DNA of 64,000 bases from Streptomyces sp. NBC_01408 (GCF_026340255.1 NZ_JAPEPJ010000001.1:2101001-2165000); one strand, 5' to 3'; counted from the first letter of the stretch, positions 16,752 to 25,914 are shown. Numbers and translations: made by a program. The notes: generated from the letters alone by a model not told the origin.

Positions 16752-18235
16752 CGGACGCGCAGGCGCAGAAGCACGCGGTCAACAGGCTCTACATCGGCGG
16801 CGAGTGGGTGGAACCCGCCGGCGGCCACTACGAGGTGGTCAACCCGGCGGACGAGTCGGTGGTCGGGCTCGCCCCCGAGGCCTCGCGGGCCCAGGTCGAG
16901 GAGGCGGCCCGCGCCGCCGCCGAGGCCTTCGGCGCCTGGTCCCGTACGACGCCCGAGGCGCGGGCGGCGATCCTCGACCGGGCCGCCGACATCATCCAGC
17001 GGGAGTACGAGCCGTGGTCGGCGCTGGCGCAGGCCGAGACGGGCGCGCCGACCGGGATCGCGCGCGGCATGCAGGTCGGGGTGGGCGTGGCCCGCTTCCG
17101 CCGGTACGCGCGCGGGGCCCTGGAACCCGTCGAGAAGGGCCTCCCGCCGCAGGTCACCGAGGCCGGCCCGATGGGGAAGGCGAGCGTCCTGGGCGCGCTG
17201 GAGGTGCGCCAGCCGGTCGGGGTGGTCACCTGCATCACCTCGTACAACAACCCGTGGGCGAACCCGGCGGGCAAGGTGGCCCCGGCGCTGGCCATGGGCA
17301 ACACCGTGGTGGTCAAGCCCGCCCCGCAGGACCCGCTGTCGGTGTTCAAGATGGCCGAGGCCCTCGCGGAGGCCGGGGTCCCGGCGGGCGTGGTCAACGT
17401 GGTGAACGGGCAGTCGGTGGAGGTCGGCGAGGCGGCGGTCGACTCCCCGTACGTGGACATGGTGTCCTTCACCGGCTCCACGGCCGTCGGGCAGCGCATC
17501 GCCGAGGTCTGCGGCCGCACCATGAAGCGGCAGCTGATGGAGCTGGGCGGCAAGGGCGCGGCGATCGTCCTGGAGGACGCGGACCTGGACGCGGCCGTGA
17601 TGGGCATCGGGACGACCTTCTCCTTCTACTCCGGGCAGATCTGCACGGCCCCGACCCGGGTGATCGTCCACCGGTCGGTGTACGCGCAGCTGATCGAGAA
17701 GCTGACCGGCTACCTGGCCTTCATGAAGGTCGGCGACCCGACAGTGCAGGGCACGGTGGTGGGCCCGGTGATCTCGGCGGCGCACCGCGACCGCGTGGAG
17801 TCGTACGTCGAGCTGGGGAAGAAGGAGGGCGCGCGGATCGCGTACGGCGGCGAGCGCCCGCTGGTGGGGGAAGGCCGCGGCTTCTACGTGGCGCCGACTC
17901 TGCTGGTGGACTGCACGAACGACATGCGGGTGGTCCGCGAGGAGATCTTCGGGCCGGTCGTCGTGGTGGTCCCCTTCGAAGGCGACGAGGAAGAAGCGAT
18001 CCGGCTGGCCAACGACAGCGACTTCGGCCTGCTGAGCTACGTGTGGTCCGGGGACTCGGCACGCGCGTTCCGCGTGGCGCGGCGGCTGCGGGCGGGCGGG
18101 GTCGGCGTGAACACGATCGGGCGGAACATGGAGGCGCCGTTCGGCGGCTTCAAGCGCTCGGGCGTGGGCCGGGACGTGGGCTCGTACGCGCTGCACGCGT
18201 ACAGCGAGATGCAGTCGATCGTCTGGACGGGCTGA
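16748..18235 (+). CDS. NAD(P)-dependent aldehyde dehydrogenase
   Basis: 495 residues, a normal length for the superfamily. Starts MTDAQAQKHAVNRLYIGGEW at an ATG overlapping the previous stop by 4 bp. Visible motifs: GVVTCITSYNNPWANP (WNxP-like segment), KPAPQDPLS, FTGSTAVGQRIAE, LELGGKGAAIV-type with the general-base Glu (MELGGKGA), catalytic Cys in YSGQICTAPTR, and EEIFGPVVVVVPFEGDEEEA near the end. It oxidises an aldehyde to an acid, probably the last step of this block. A longer in-frame extension upstream is the shadow of the amidohydrolase and is rejected. A strong terminator follows. Confidence 0.93.
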   Translation: MTDAQAQKHAVNRLYIGGEWVEPAGGHYEVVNPADESVVGLAPEASRAQVEEAARAAAEAFGAWSRTTPEARAAILDRAADIIQREYEPWSALAQAETGAPTGIARGMQVGVGVARFRRYARGALEPVEKGLPPQVTEAGPMGKASVLGALEVRQPVGVVTCITSYNNPWANPAGKVAPALAMGNTVVVKPAPQDPLSVFKMAEALAEAGVPAGVVNVVNGQSVEVGEAAVDSPYVDMVSFTGSTAVGQRIAEVCGRTMKRQLMELGGKGAAIVLEDADLDAAVMGIGTTFSFYSGQICTAPTRVIVHRSVYAQLIEKLTGYLAFMKVGDPTVQGTVVGPVISAAHRDRVESYVELGKKEGARIAYGGERPLVGEGRGFYVAPTLLVDCTNDMRVVREEIFGPVVVVVPFEGDEEEAIRLANDSDFGLLSYVWSGDSARAFRVARRLRAGGVGVNTIGRNMEAPFGGFKRSGVGRDVGSYALHAYSEMQSIVWTG

Positions 18236-18260
18236 GGCGGGCCGAGACCGCCGACATGGT

Positions 18261-18296
18261 GCGGCCCGGCCGGGGGAGTTCCCCCGGCCGGGCCGC
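18261..18296. terminator. Strong GC hairpin after the catabolic block
   Basis: 17-bp perfect stem (GCGGCCCGGCCGGGGGA with its complement) and a 2-nt centre, between the convergent aldehyde dehydrogenase and the 18.3-kb minus-strand gene. Probably bidirectional. Confidence 0.7.
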
Positions 18297-18307
18297 GGTC
18301 GTTTCCG

Positions 18308-20089
18308 CTACGGCGGCCAGCTGTAGCCCAGTGACTCAGCCAGTTCGCGGCTGCCGCCGCTGAGCCGGGCGAACTCCTTCGGGTCGCCGGCCTCGATCCG
18401 GTCCAGCGCCGCGGCCGCCTGCTCCGCCGGGGGGCGGCCGTCGTCCGGGAGGTGCCATGCGAAGTACAGCGATTCGGTGGTGCCTGGCGGCGTGAAGGCG
18501 AGTTGGAGGGCCGTGGTGTCCGGGTCCCGCCAGTCGGTGGAGATCCAGCTCTGCCGCAGGCCCCAGCGGCCGAGCAGCTCGGGCCGTTCGCGCAGGCCCG
18601 CGGAAATCAGCCGTGCGGTGCTGCGGGCGGGCCAGCACCAGGAATGGTCCCGCTCGGCCCGTTCGAGCTCGGCGTCGTACGCGGCCGCCTTGAAGCGGTA
18701 CTCGGGCGGGGGTGCCCCGGTTGCCCCGCGCCAGTCGCCCCACACCACTTCGGTGCCGTCCCGGCGGATGGTGACGTAGAGCGCGCCGCAGCAGCCCTCG
18801 GTGCACCCCGCCTCGGCGAGCCGCACTTCCCGCGGCTGCTCCCCGGCGCGCAGGTCGCCGCTGTCGAGCAGGGACTCGGGGGAGCCGCCCGGTCCGTTCG
18901 CGAACAGCGCGGGCAACAGCGGGCGGCCGTCCACCAGGATCCGGGTTTCGACGCCGGGGGAGTCGTCGGGGCCGTGGACGACGACTACCTCCCAGCGCGG
19001 GCTCGGCCCTGCCGCCGCGGTACGGAGGAACGGCGTGCGCCCGGTGCGCCGGATCCAGTCGACCCGCCGCCGGTCGGCGGGGGTGCCGGGGTCGGCCACG
19101 AGGTCCCCCACGCGCCCGGCCAGCAGCCGGTCCAGCCCGTCGAGCAGTGCTTCCCGGCGGCCGAGGCGCCATCTCAGCAGCGCCGGGGGACCGCTGTGCA
19201 GGTCGAAGGCGATCGAGAGCAGCAGCGCGTGGTGCTCCGGTGTCGGGGGCAGCAGGTCGGCGTGCCGTACGAGGGCCTCGTAGACGGCCCGGGCGGGCAG
19301 GTAGTCGACGATCTCGGACCGGGAGTCCCGCTGGTCGGCCATCCGGTGCAGCAGTCGGGCCGCCAGGGCGAGCAGTGCGGGGTCCTGGGGATGCGCGCGG
19401 ATCAGGTCCCGGAGGTCGGCGGCCTCGGCGATCCGCCGGCCGAAGTACAAGTGGTGCTCGTCCGGCACCGCGATCAGCGCGGACAGGGTGCGCCGCGCGT
19501 CGCCCGCCTCGATCGCCCCGGTCAGCTCCGTGAGCTCCCCGGACCGGTCGTGGCCACGGATGACCAGCAGTGCGGCGGCCTGCCGGTCGAGCGGTTCGAG
19601 TGCGGCGGCCGCCGCGGAGTCGAGGCCGCGCAGCATCCCGAGGACCTTGAGGTGGGGCACGTCCTCGGCTTCGCCGAGGCGGATCAGGAGGGCGATGCCG
19701 ACGCTGACGGCCGCCAGGTCGGTACCCGAGCGGACCAGTTGCCGGGCGGTCCGCCGGGCGGCGTCTTTGTCGGTCAGGGTGAGCGGTGCGGTGTGGGCGC
19801 GGACGGTGCGGTGGGGCATCCCCAGCTCCGAGGCCCGCCGGTGGACGGCCTCGGCGGCTCGTACCGGGTCGGGGTCGGCCAGCAGGGGGGTGAGCGCGGC
19901 GCTCACTTCGGCCTGCGCCTGTTTCCAGGTCAGGCCCTTGCGGCTGGGTTCCGGTGGGACCCCGTCGGGCAGCGGGTAACCGCGGCGCGGGACCCGGCCC
20001 TCCGGCTCGATGCCGTGCCGGAAGAGGGCGTAGTCGTACAGGGAGGCCGTCCGGGAGCTGAGCGCGGGGCGCTCTTCGCGGGCGCTCAT
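18308..20089 (-). CDS. Uncharacterised 593-residue protein
   Basis: I do not recognise a family. About residues 1-350 are Ala/Leu/Arg-rich helices suggesting a HEAT- or TPR-like solenoid. Residues about 370-480 look beta-rich and include a Cys cluster (EAGCTEGCCGALYVTI) and DGTEVVWGDWRG. The end (LYFAWHLPDD, Ala-rich helix, LGYSWPP) is again helical. No signal peptide or membrane span. The start at 20089 (MSAREERP) is chosen by coding composition; an in-frame extension to 20137 is possible and neither has a clear ribosome site. It follows the AlkD-like gene by 54 bp on the same strand and may be co-transcribed. Confidence 0.72.
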   Translation of the reverse strand: MSAREERPALSSRTASLYDYALFRHGIEPEGRVPRRGYPLPDGVPPEPSRKGLTWKQAQAEVSAALTPLLADPDPVRAAEAVHRRASELGMPHRTVRAHTAPLTLTDKDAARRTARQLVRSGTDLAAVSVGIALLIRLGEAEDVPHLKVLGMLRGLDSAAAAALEPLDRQAAALLVIRGHDRSGELTELTGAIEAGDARRTLSALIAVPDEHHLYFGRRIAEAADLRDLIRAHPQDPALLALAARLLHRMADQRDSRSEIVDYLPARAVYEALVRHADLLPPTPEHHALLLSIAFDLHSGPPALLRWRLGRREALLDGLDRLLAGRVGDLVADPGTPADRRRVDWIRRTGRTPFLRTAAAGPSPRWEVVVVHGPDDSPGVETRILVDGRPLLPALFANGPGGSPESLLDSGDLRAGEQPREVRLAEAGCTEGCCGALYVTIRRDGTEVVWGDWRGATGAPPPEYRFKAAAYDAELERAERDHSWCWPARSTARLISAGLRERPELLGRWGLRQSWISTDWRDPDTTALQLAFTPPGTTESLYFAWHLPDDGRPPAEQAAAALDRIEAGDPKEFARLSGGSRELAESLGYSWPP

Positions 20090-20143
20090 CGGGCGGGGTG
20101 GGACTCGATTCCATAGGTCATAGGAGGAGCCTGCCACCCGTGA

Positions 20144-21232
20144 TCACGGCGCGTCCAGCGAGAAAACGGCCTCGCCGCGCATCCGCCCGTTGACCTGGAG
20201 CTGCACGAGGTGCTCGCCCGAGTGGTAGCGGCGGGTGGTGATCGGCTTGAAGGAGTGCCGCCTGGTGCCGCTGAGGGTTTCGCCGGGTGCCACGGCGCGG
20301 GTGACGAGTTTGAACACCTTGGGGGTGCGGGTGCCGTTGGCCTTCGTGTGGTGCACGACGTAGTCGACGACCAGCTCCGCCGGGAGCGGGCCGGTGTTGG
20401 TGACCGCCCAGTCGAAGACCAGGTACTCCCCGACCGCGACCCGCGGAGTGCCCACGACCGGGCCGCGCACACTCACCGGCACGTCCGGGGAGTGGCCGAG
20501 CAGGGTCAGCGCCTCGGGCCGGCCGGCCTTGACCAGGGTGCGCAGGCCGTGCCGGACGACCCGGTCCGTGGTGCCGGTGGGCGCGGCCAGCCAGCGGGCC
20601 GCGGCCTCGGCCGCGAGGGCGGGGTGGTCGCGGCTGATGTCGTTGAGGTGGTTGGAGACGGAGCGGCGGACGTACTCGGACTCGTCGCGGTAGAGGGCGT
20701 CCAGCACCGGCAGGGCCGGGCGCGGGTCGGCGACGAAGGCGGGCAGCTGCGGGGCCCACGGCAGCCGGGGCCGGGTGCCCTCGCTGGCGAGGCGCCGCAC
20801 GTGCGGGTCCGCGTCGGCCGTCCACTCCCGTACGACGGCCAGGGCGCGGGCCGGGTCGGCGCGCAGGAAGGGCCGTACGGCGGATTCGGCGGTCAGCCGG
20901 GGGGTGAGGTCGTGCAGCAGCGCCAGCCCGGGCTCGAACACGTCCAGCCCGCGGACGGCGACGGCCTCGTTGACGGGGAAGGTCATCCACCCGGCGAAGC
21001 CGGGGTCGGCGAGGGCGGTGCGGACGACGGCCTCGAAGGCGGTCCAGTCCGCGGGGAGATCGGCGAGCACGGCGTCGCGGACGGCGGTGACGCGGCCGCT
21101 GTACGTCAGTCCGCCGAGCGCGTCGGCGCGGGCGAGCAGGGCCGGCGAGGACCGGCGGCCGCTCGCCCGGGCGAGCAGTCGGGCCAGGGTGGTGACGGTT
21201 TCCGCGCTGAGGAGCTCATCGGCCGTGGGCAT
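20144..21232 (-). CDS. AlkD-like DNA alkylation repair/HEAT-repeat protein
   Basis: 362 residues. Central HEAT repeats contain the AlkD-family signature: VVREWTADADPHVRRLASEGTRPRLPW followed by YVRRSVSNHLNDISRDHP. AlkD proteins are DNA glycosylases that excise bulky or cationic alkylated purines without base flipping. The C-terminal ~120 residues (VRGPVVGTPRVAVGEYLVFDW to the end) are predicted beta strands and resemble the extra C-terminal domain of many Streptomyces homologs. Start MPTADELLS at 21232. Lies upstream of the unknown 593-residue gene. Whether it is catalytic or only HEAT-like cannot be decided here. Confidence 0.8.
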   Translation of the reverse strand: MPTADELLSAETVTTLARLLARASGRRSSPALLARADALGGLTYSGRVTAVRDAVLADLPADWTAFEAVVRTALADPGFAGWMTFPVNEAVAVRGLDVFEPGLALLHDLTPRLTAESAVRPFLRADPARALAVVREWTADADPHVRRLASEGTRPRLPWAPQLPAFVADPRPALPVLDALYRDESEYVRRSVSNHLNDISRDHPALAAEAAARWLAAPTGTTDRVVRHGLRTLVKAGRPEALTLLGHSPDVPVSVRGPVVGTPRVAVGEYLVFDWAVTNTGPLPAELVVDYVVHHTKANGTRTPKVFKLVTRAVAPGETLSGTRRHSFKPITTRRYHSGEHLVQLQVNGRMRGEAVFSLDAP

Positions 21233-21367
21233 GGGGCCAGTCTTGCGGACGGGGCCCCGTTTCCGGGACCCGGTTTCCGGCGGGCCCGGCGCGGCGGGCC
21301 GTTTCCGACCGGCCGTTTCCGGCTGGCCGGGGCGCGGCGGGTGCCGCCGCGCCCCGGGGCCCGTCGC

Positions 21368-22072
21368 TCAGTCCTTGTAGTAGTCGGTGAGGACGCAGCC
21401 CTTCACCAGGGCCGGTTCCTTCCGGAAGCCGCTCGGCGCGGTGAACTCGGGGTGGCAGTTCAGCATCAGCAGCCCGGCCTGCGGTTTCAGCAGGGCGGCC
21501 ATCGCGGTGGAGCGGGTGGACCCGACGGTGAAGTCCTGGCCGACGACGATCCCGCTGCTGGGGTTGCCGCCGCCGTTGGTCTCCTTGTACCTCTTGTCGA
21601 CCTCGGCCTTGAAGGCGGCCTGGAAAGCCTTGGGGTCCTTGAGCATGAAGATGCGGGTGTCGCCCCCGTCGCAGCTGCCGCGCTCGATGACGGAGTACGT
21701 CTTCTCGTCGTACTTGGCGTCCTCGTCCCAGTACTGGTAGTCGTTCTCCGTCGTGCTGATCTCGGCGCACTTGGTGAAGCCGCCGACGAAGCGGGCGGCC
21801 GCGGCCATGGTCCCGGCCTTGGGGAGCTTCTGGAACGCGGTGCCGTCCTTGGGGGCGTTCCCGTTGACCCCGCCGTTCTTGGTGGGGTTCTCCAGGGTGC
21901 CCTCGTGCGGGCCGCCGTCGCCGGTTCCGGCGGCCCCGCCTCCCGTGCCGGCGCTGGTGTCCCCGCCGGCGCCGATGCCGCCGAGGGCCGGGTTCTCGCT
22001 GCCTCCGCAGGCGGTGAGGGTGAGCAGGGCGGTGACGGCCGTGACCGAGGCCAGCAGTGTCTTGGTACGCAT
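21368..22072 (-). CDS. Predicted lipoprotein, function unknown
   Basis: 234 residues. Lipoprotein signal (MRTKTLLASVTAVTALLTLTACGG; lipobox LTAC, Cys at 22) followed by about 50 Gly/Thr-rich linker residues. The domain has WDEDAKYDEKTYSVIERGSC, an AFKAEVDKRYKETNGGG segment and two later cysteines (LNCHPEF, KGCVLTD). Probably tethered to the outer face of the membrane. Chosen start 22072; a longer upstream frame lacks a signal. Opposite in direction to the TnpB-related gene, about 240 bp away. No operon partner visible. Confidence 0.78.
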   Translation of the reverse strand: MRTKTLLASVTAVTALLTLTACGGSENPALGGIGAGGDTSAGTGGGAAGTGDGGPHEGTLENPTKNGGVNGNAPKDGTAFQKLPKAGTMAAAARFVGGFTKCAEISTTENDYQYWDEDAKYDEKTYSVIERGSCDGGDTRIFMLKDPKAFQAAFKAEVDKRYKETNGGGNPSSGIVVGQDFTVGSTRSTAMAALLKPQAGLLMLNCHPEFTAPSGFRKEPALVKGCVLTDYYKD

Positions 22073-22312
22073 GTGCGCGGTATCTCCCCCGTAAATGACC
22101 TTGAACGGCGGTGACTCTAGAACGATGGTCATGTCCGCGGCAAACCTGGCCCGGCGGCGGGTTGACAGCTGTTGATTTGGTTGCGGGTCGCTGTTGGCCG
22201 TCGGATACCTCGTTTGGGTGAACGGACGGCGTTGCTGGGCTTGTGGTCTTGCGGGACTGGTTGCCTGAGTGGGTCGGTATGTCCGTTGTGGCGAGTGGGG
22301 AGGAGGCAGTTG

Positions 22313-24025
22313 GTGGAACGCGGTGCACAGAGGACGGGGAGGCGTGAACTGCGCACGCTGGCTGCTCCGTTCACGGTCGCGGCTCCTGCCGGTGCGCGTA
22401 TCCGTGACCGGCTGCACCTGAGTTCGACAGATGAGCAGGTCCTGGCGCTCCTCGGTGTGCACCTGGGTCATCACGCTCGTGTGGATCTAGCGGAGCGTGT
22501 GCGTATCGGCAGGGTGCCGGTGAAGGACAATCGGCGGGCGGAGCGTAAGCGGGCGCTGACGAAGGTGTCGTCGTCTCGGTGGGCGGGTGCGATCACCCGG
22601 GCCAGCGAGGACCAGTTCCAGCTCAGCCTGCGATCCCTGTTCGATGAGCGGGCCTCGTTGCGCCGGGCCATCGCGAAGATCGGTAAGCGTTTGGCGGTGC
22701 CGTGCGGTAGGCGCGTGGGTGGTGTCCGTGGATACCCGGACCAGGCCGAGCATGCACAGAAGCAGTACCGGTTGCAGGTACTCACGGCCCGTTTGGCCGG
22801 GGTGGAAGCACGGATCGAGGCCGGGCATCCGGCGATCGTCGTCGGCGGCCGCCGACTGGCGAAGGTGCGGCACAACCTCGCCGACGCCCAGCTCACCGAA
22901 ACCGAGTGGCGGGAGCGGTGGGACGCGGCCCGCATGTTCCTGACCGCCGACGGCGAGTCCGGCGCACCGCACGGCAATTACACGATCAGCGTCGACCCGG
23001 CCGACGGCAACGTGACGATTGTCCTGCCGGAGCCACTCAGGCACCTGGCCAACGCCCCACGCGGCCGCTACCGGCTCGCCGCGAAGGTGACGTTCAGCCA
23101 CCGCCGGGAGGAGTGGCTGGACCGGGTCACCGCCAGACAGGCCGTCCGCTACGACATCACACACGACGCCGTGCGCGGCCGCTGGCACCTCGACGCCTCA
23201 TGGTCCACCCCGAAGACAGTGCCGCCCTCCCCGGTCGAGCTGGCCGCCGCCGGCGCCCGGCTGCTGGCCGTGGACCTCAATGCCGGCCACCTGGCCGCCT
23301 GCGTCGTGGACGTCCACGGCAACCCGGTCGGTGAACCGTTCACAGTGCCCACCAACCTGACCGGCCCAGCATCCCAGCGCGACGGGCGGCTGCGGGCCGC
23401 GATCACCGAACTGATCGACCTCGCCAAGGCGAAGGGCTGTACCGGCCTGGCCATCGAGAATCTCGGCTTCGCAGACGCCCGCGCCACCGGCCGGGAAACC
23501 ATGGGCCGCGGCAAACGAGGCAAGACGTTCCGCCGTACCGTCGCCGGACTTCCCACCGCGCGCTTTCGGGAACGACTGCGCGGCATGGCCCACCACCGAG
23601 GGCTCATTGTGATCGCGGTCGACCCCGCCTACACCTCACGCTGGGGCGGCCGGCACTGGAAGGCCCCGCTCCAGCAACAGTCCAAGACCACCGTCGTCAC
23701 CGGTCACCACGCGGCGTCGGTGGCGATCGGCAGGCGCGCCCTCGGCTACGGGGTACGGCGTCGGCCAGGTGTGACCGCACACGGCCAGAGGATCGTCGTG
23801 CGGAGAGCTACCGGCCAGACCGTCCCCCGCCCCAGGGCACGCGGGACCACAAGCCCGCCAAGGACCACAGGCACACCCCACCAGGGTGGCAAGACCTGCG
23901 GGAGCCGAAGCGATCAGCTTGTGCTGTTCCCCGTCTCCAAGACCGTTCGGGAGACACTCGGGGCCAGACGCCCAGCGTCCGGTCCGGTTCATGGCGATTT
24001 GGCCAACGCTGGCCAGCTCGCATAG
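22313..24025 (+). CDS. TnpB-related (IS200/IS605 OrfB-like) protein lacking a zinc ribbon
   Basis: 570 residues; GTG at 22313 behind GGGGAGGAGG (a TTG at 22310 is the alternative). N-terminal helical/WED-like region, then a RuvC-like nuclease fold: Asp near 321 (LAVDLNAGHLAACVVD), Glu near 382 (GLAIENLGF). PAYTSRWGGRHW comes where normal TnpB has PAYTSQTCSxCG, so the Cys4 zinc ribbon is absent. In place of the usual DxNAA third motif there is GHHAASVAIGRRALG (His near 465-466), recalling HHA motifs of IscB/Cas9 RuvC-III. The last ~90 residues are Pro/Arg-rich. No TnpA is adjacent. I recall similar proteins as 'TnpB-related' in Streptomyces; activity is uncertain. Confidence 0.8.
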   Translation: MERGAQRTGRRELRTLAAPFTVAAPAGARIRDRLHLSSTDEQVLALLGVHLGHHARVDLAERVRIGRVPVKDNRRAERKRALTKVSSSRWAGAITRASEDQFQLSLRSLFDERASLRRAIAKIGKRLAVPCGRRVGGVRGYPDQAEHAQKQYRLQVLTARLAGVEARIEAGHPAIVVGGRRLAKVRHNLADAQLTETEWRERWDAARMFLTADGESGAPHGNYTISVDPADGNVTIVLPEPLRHLANAPRGRYRLAAKVTFSHRREEWLDRVTARQAVRYDITHDAVRGRWHLDASWSTPKTVPPSPVELAAAGARLLAVDLNAGHLAACVVDVHGNPVGEPFTVPTNLTGPASQRDGRLRAAITELIDLAKAKGCTGLAIENLGFADARATGRETMGRGKRGKTFRRTVAGLPTARFRERLRGMAHHRGLIVIAVDPAYTSRWGGRHWKAPLQQQSKTTVVTGHHAASVAIGRRALGYGVRRRPGVTAHGQRIVVRRATGQTVPRPRARGTTSPPRTTGTPHQGGKTCGSRSDQLVLFPVSKTVRETLGARRPASGPVHGDLANAGQLA

Positions 24026-24277
24026 CAATGGTTACCGGTGGACACCCCAAAGTCACGAGGGAAACTTTGAGAACGCCCAAAACGGACATGGCTGCGGTTT
24101 CCGTATGGCGAAAGGCCGCGCCAGGAGCCTGCTGAACCATGGATGCATTGCAGCGTGAACCTTGTATTACGTGCTCGTGAACTGTCCCGGCCTCGATATT
24201 CAAAGGCGTTCGAGGGGCTTCCGTTCCGGACTTACGTCCTCCATATGTGGAATGCGCAGCGTCTAACGTCCTGACCC
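24026..24277. other. Non-coding segment after the TnpB-related gene
   Basis: 250 bp without a credible gene, less GC-rich than its surroundings. TnpB genes usually have their guide (omega) RNA over the 3' end and just downstream. Here GGCCA-ACGC-TGGCC forms a small stem at about 24000-24014, near the stop. I see no clear inverted end or target-like repeat that would define an element boundary. It also contains the promoter of the permease at 24278. Confidence 0.4.
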
Positions 24278-25837
24278 ATGACACAGCTGGACGTCCGGCC
24301 TCAGGTCGGAGACACGGTAAGCGGCGTCGCCGAGGGCGACGTTCGCGGCAAGGGCCTCGGCAAGGGGTCCGTCGGCCTGGTGGGAAGCGCCGTCATCGGC
24401 ATATCCACCGTCGCCCCCGTCTACTGCCTGACCTCGACCCTCGGCTCCACGGCCGGTGAGGTCGGCATGCAGATGCCGGCGATCTTCCTGGCCGGCTTCC
24501 TCCCGATGCTCCTGGTCGCCTTCGCCTACCGCGAGCTCAACAAGGCCATGCCGGACTGCGGCACCTCCTTCACCTGGACCGTCAAGGCCTTCGGCCCGCG
24601 GATCGGCTGGATGTGCGGCTGGGGCCTGGTGATCGCCACGATCATCGTGCTCTCCAACCTGGCCGGCGTCGCCACCTCCTACTTCTGGCTGCTGGCCGGC
24701 GAGATCACGAACAACCCGTCGATCGCCGCCCTGGACGACAACAAGCTCGTCCACATCGCCACCTGCCTGACCCTCATCGCCGTCGCGACCGCCATCAGCT
24801 ACCGCGGCATGACCGCCACCAAGGGCGTCCAGTACGCCCTCGTCGGCCTCCAGCTCGCGGTCCTCGCCCTCTTCGTCGTGATGGCCTTCCAGAAGGCTTC
24901 CGCCGGCACCTTCGACACCGGCCTGGACTTCTCCTGGTCCTGGATGAACCCCTTCGCGGTCGAGTCCATGGCGGCCTTCACCGCCGGACTCTCGCTCTCG
25001 ATCTTCATGTACTGGGGCTGGGACGCGTGCCTGGCCACCAACGAGGAGACCACCGGCTCCACCAAGACCCCCGGCCGCGCATCCCTCATCGCGATGGTCG
25101 TCCTGGTCGGCTCCTACCTGGCCACCGGCGTCGCCGCCCAGATGGCCGTCGGTTCCGGCGGCGAAGGCCTCGGCCTCGCCAACGAGGAGACCTCCGACAA
25201 CGTCTTCGCGGCCCTCGCCGGCCCGGTCATGGGCCCCGCGCTCGGCATCCTGCTCTTCGTCGCCGTCCTGGCCTCCGCCGCCGCGTCCCTGCAGACCACC
25301 TTCATCCCGGTGGCCCGCACGGTCCTCGCCATGTCGACGTACGAGGCCCTGCCGCCCTCGTACGCCAAGGTCCACCCCAAGTTCAAGACCCCCGGCCGCG
25401 CCACGGTCATGGCGGGCGTCGCCACCGGCGTCTTCTACACGGTGATGACCCTCGTCAGCGAGAACGTCCTGACCGACACGATCTTCGCGCTCGGCCTGAT
25501 GATCTGCTTCTACTACTCGCTGACGGCCTTCGCCTGCGCCTGGTACTTCCGCGGCGAGCTGCGCCGCTCCGCCCGTGACCTCTTCTTCAAGGGCGTCTTC
25601 CCCGTCCTGGGCGGGCTGCTGCTGGCCACGGTCTTCTTCAAGACCCTCTTCGACATGTGGGACCCGTCCTACGGATCCGGCTCCACCGTGCTCGGCGTCG
25701 GCAGCGTCTTCGCCATCGGCGTCGGCCTGCTGGCCCTCGGCCTGGTCATCATGCTCGTCACCGAACGCCGCAGCCCGGCCTTCTTCCGCGGCGAGGTCCT
25801 GACGAAGTCCACCCCGGCGCTGGTGGTCGAGGACTGA
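24278..25837 (+). CDS. APC-superfamily amino acid permease
   Basis: 519-residue polytopic membrane protein with about 12 hydrophobic segments. The first contains the APC signature (VGSAVIGISTVAPVYCLTS, the unwound GxG-type helix 1), followed by FLAGFLPMLLVAFAYRELN and SFTWTVKAFGPRIGWMCGWG. The loop WGWDACLATNEETTGSTKTPGRA matches the conserved intracellular segment of amino-acid/polyamine transporters. It imports or exchanges an amino acid or amine with protons; substrate not inferable. Single gene followed by a very strong terminator at 25872-25914. Confidence 0.88.
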   Translation: MTQLDVRPQVGDTVSGVAEGDVRGKGLGKGSVGLVGSAVIGISTVAPVYCLTSTLGSTAGEVGMQMPAIFLAGFLPMLLVAFAYRELNKAMPDCGTSFTWTVKAFGPRIGWMCGWGLVIATIIVLSNLAGVATSYFWLLAGEITNNPSIAALDDNKLVHIATCLTLIAVATAISYRGMTATKGVQYALVGLQLAVLALFVVMAFQKASAGTFDTGLDFSWSWMNPFAVESMAAFTAGLSLSIFMYWGWDACLATNEETTGSTKTPGRASLIAMVVLVGSYLATGVAAQMAVGSGGEGLGLANEETSDNVFAALAGPVMGPALGILLFVAVLASAAASLQTTFIPVARTVLAMSTYEALPPSYAKVHPKFKTPGRATVMAGVATGVFYTVMTLVSENVLTDTIFALGLMICFYYSLTAFACAWYFRGELRRSARDLFFKGVFPVLGGLLLATVFFKTLFDMWDPSYGSGSTVLGVGSVFAIGVGLLALGLVIMLVTERRSPAFFRGEVLTKSTPALVVED

Positions 25838-25871
25838 CCCGTCCCGCCCCCTGCCCCACCCGCTGTGTCAC

Positions 25872-25914
25872 GCCCGCGGCCCCGGATCGATCCCCCCGAT
25901 CCGGGGCCGCGGGC
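25872..25914 (+). terminator. Intrinsic terminator hairpin
   Basis: 18-bp perfect stem (GCCCGCGGCCCCGGATCG and its complement) with a 7-nt loop, 35 bp after the permease stop. No long T-run, as usual in Streptomyces. Confidence 0.85.
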
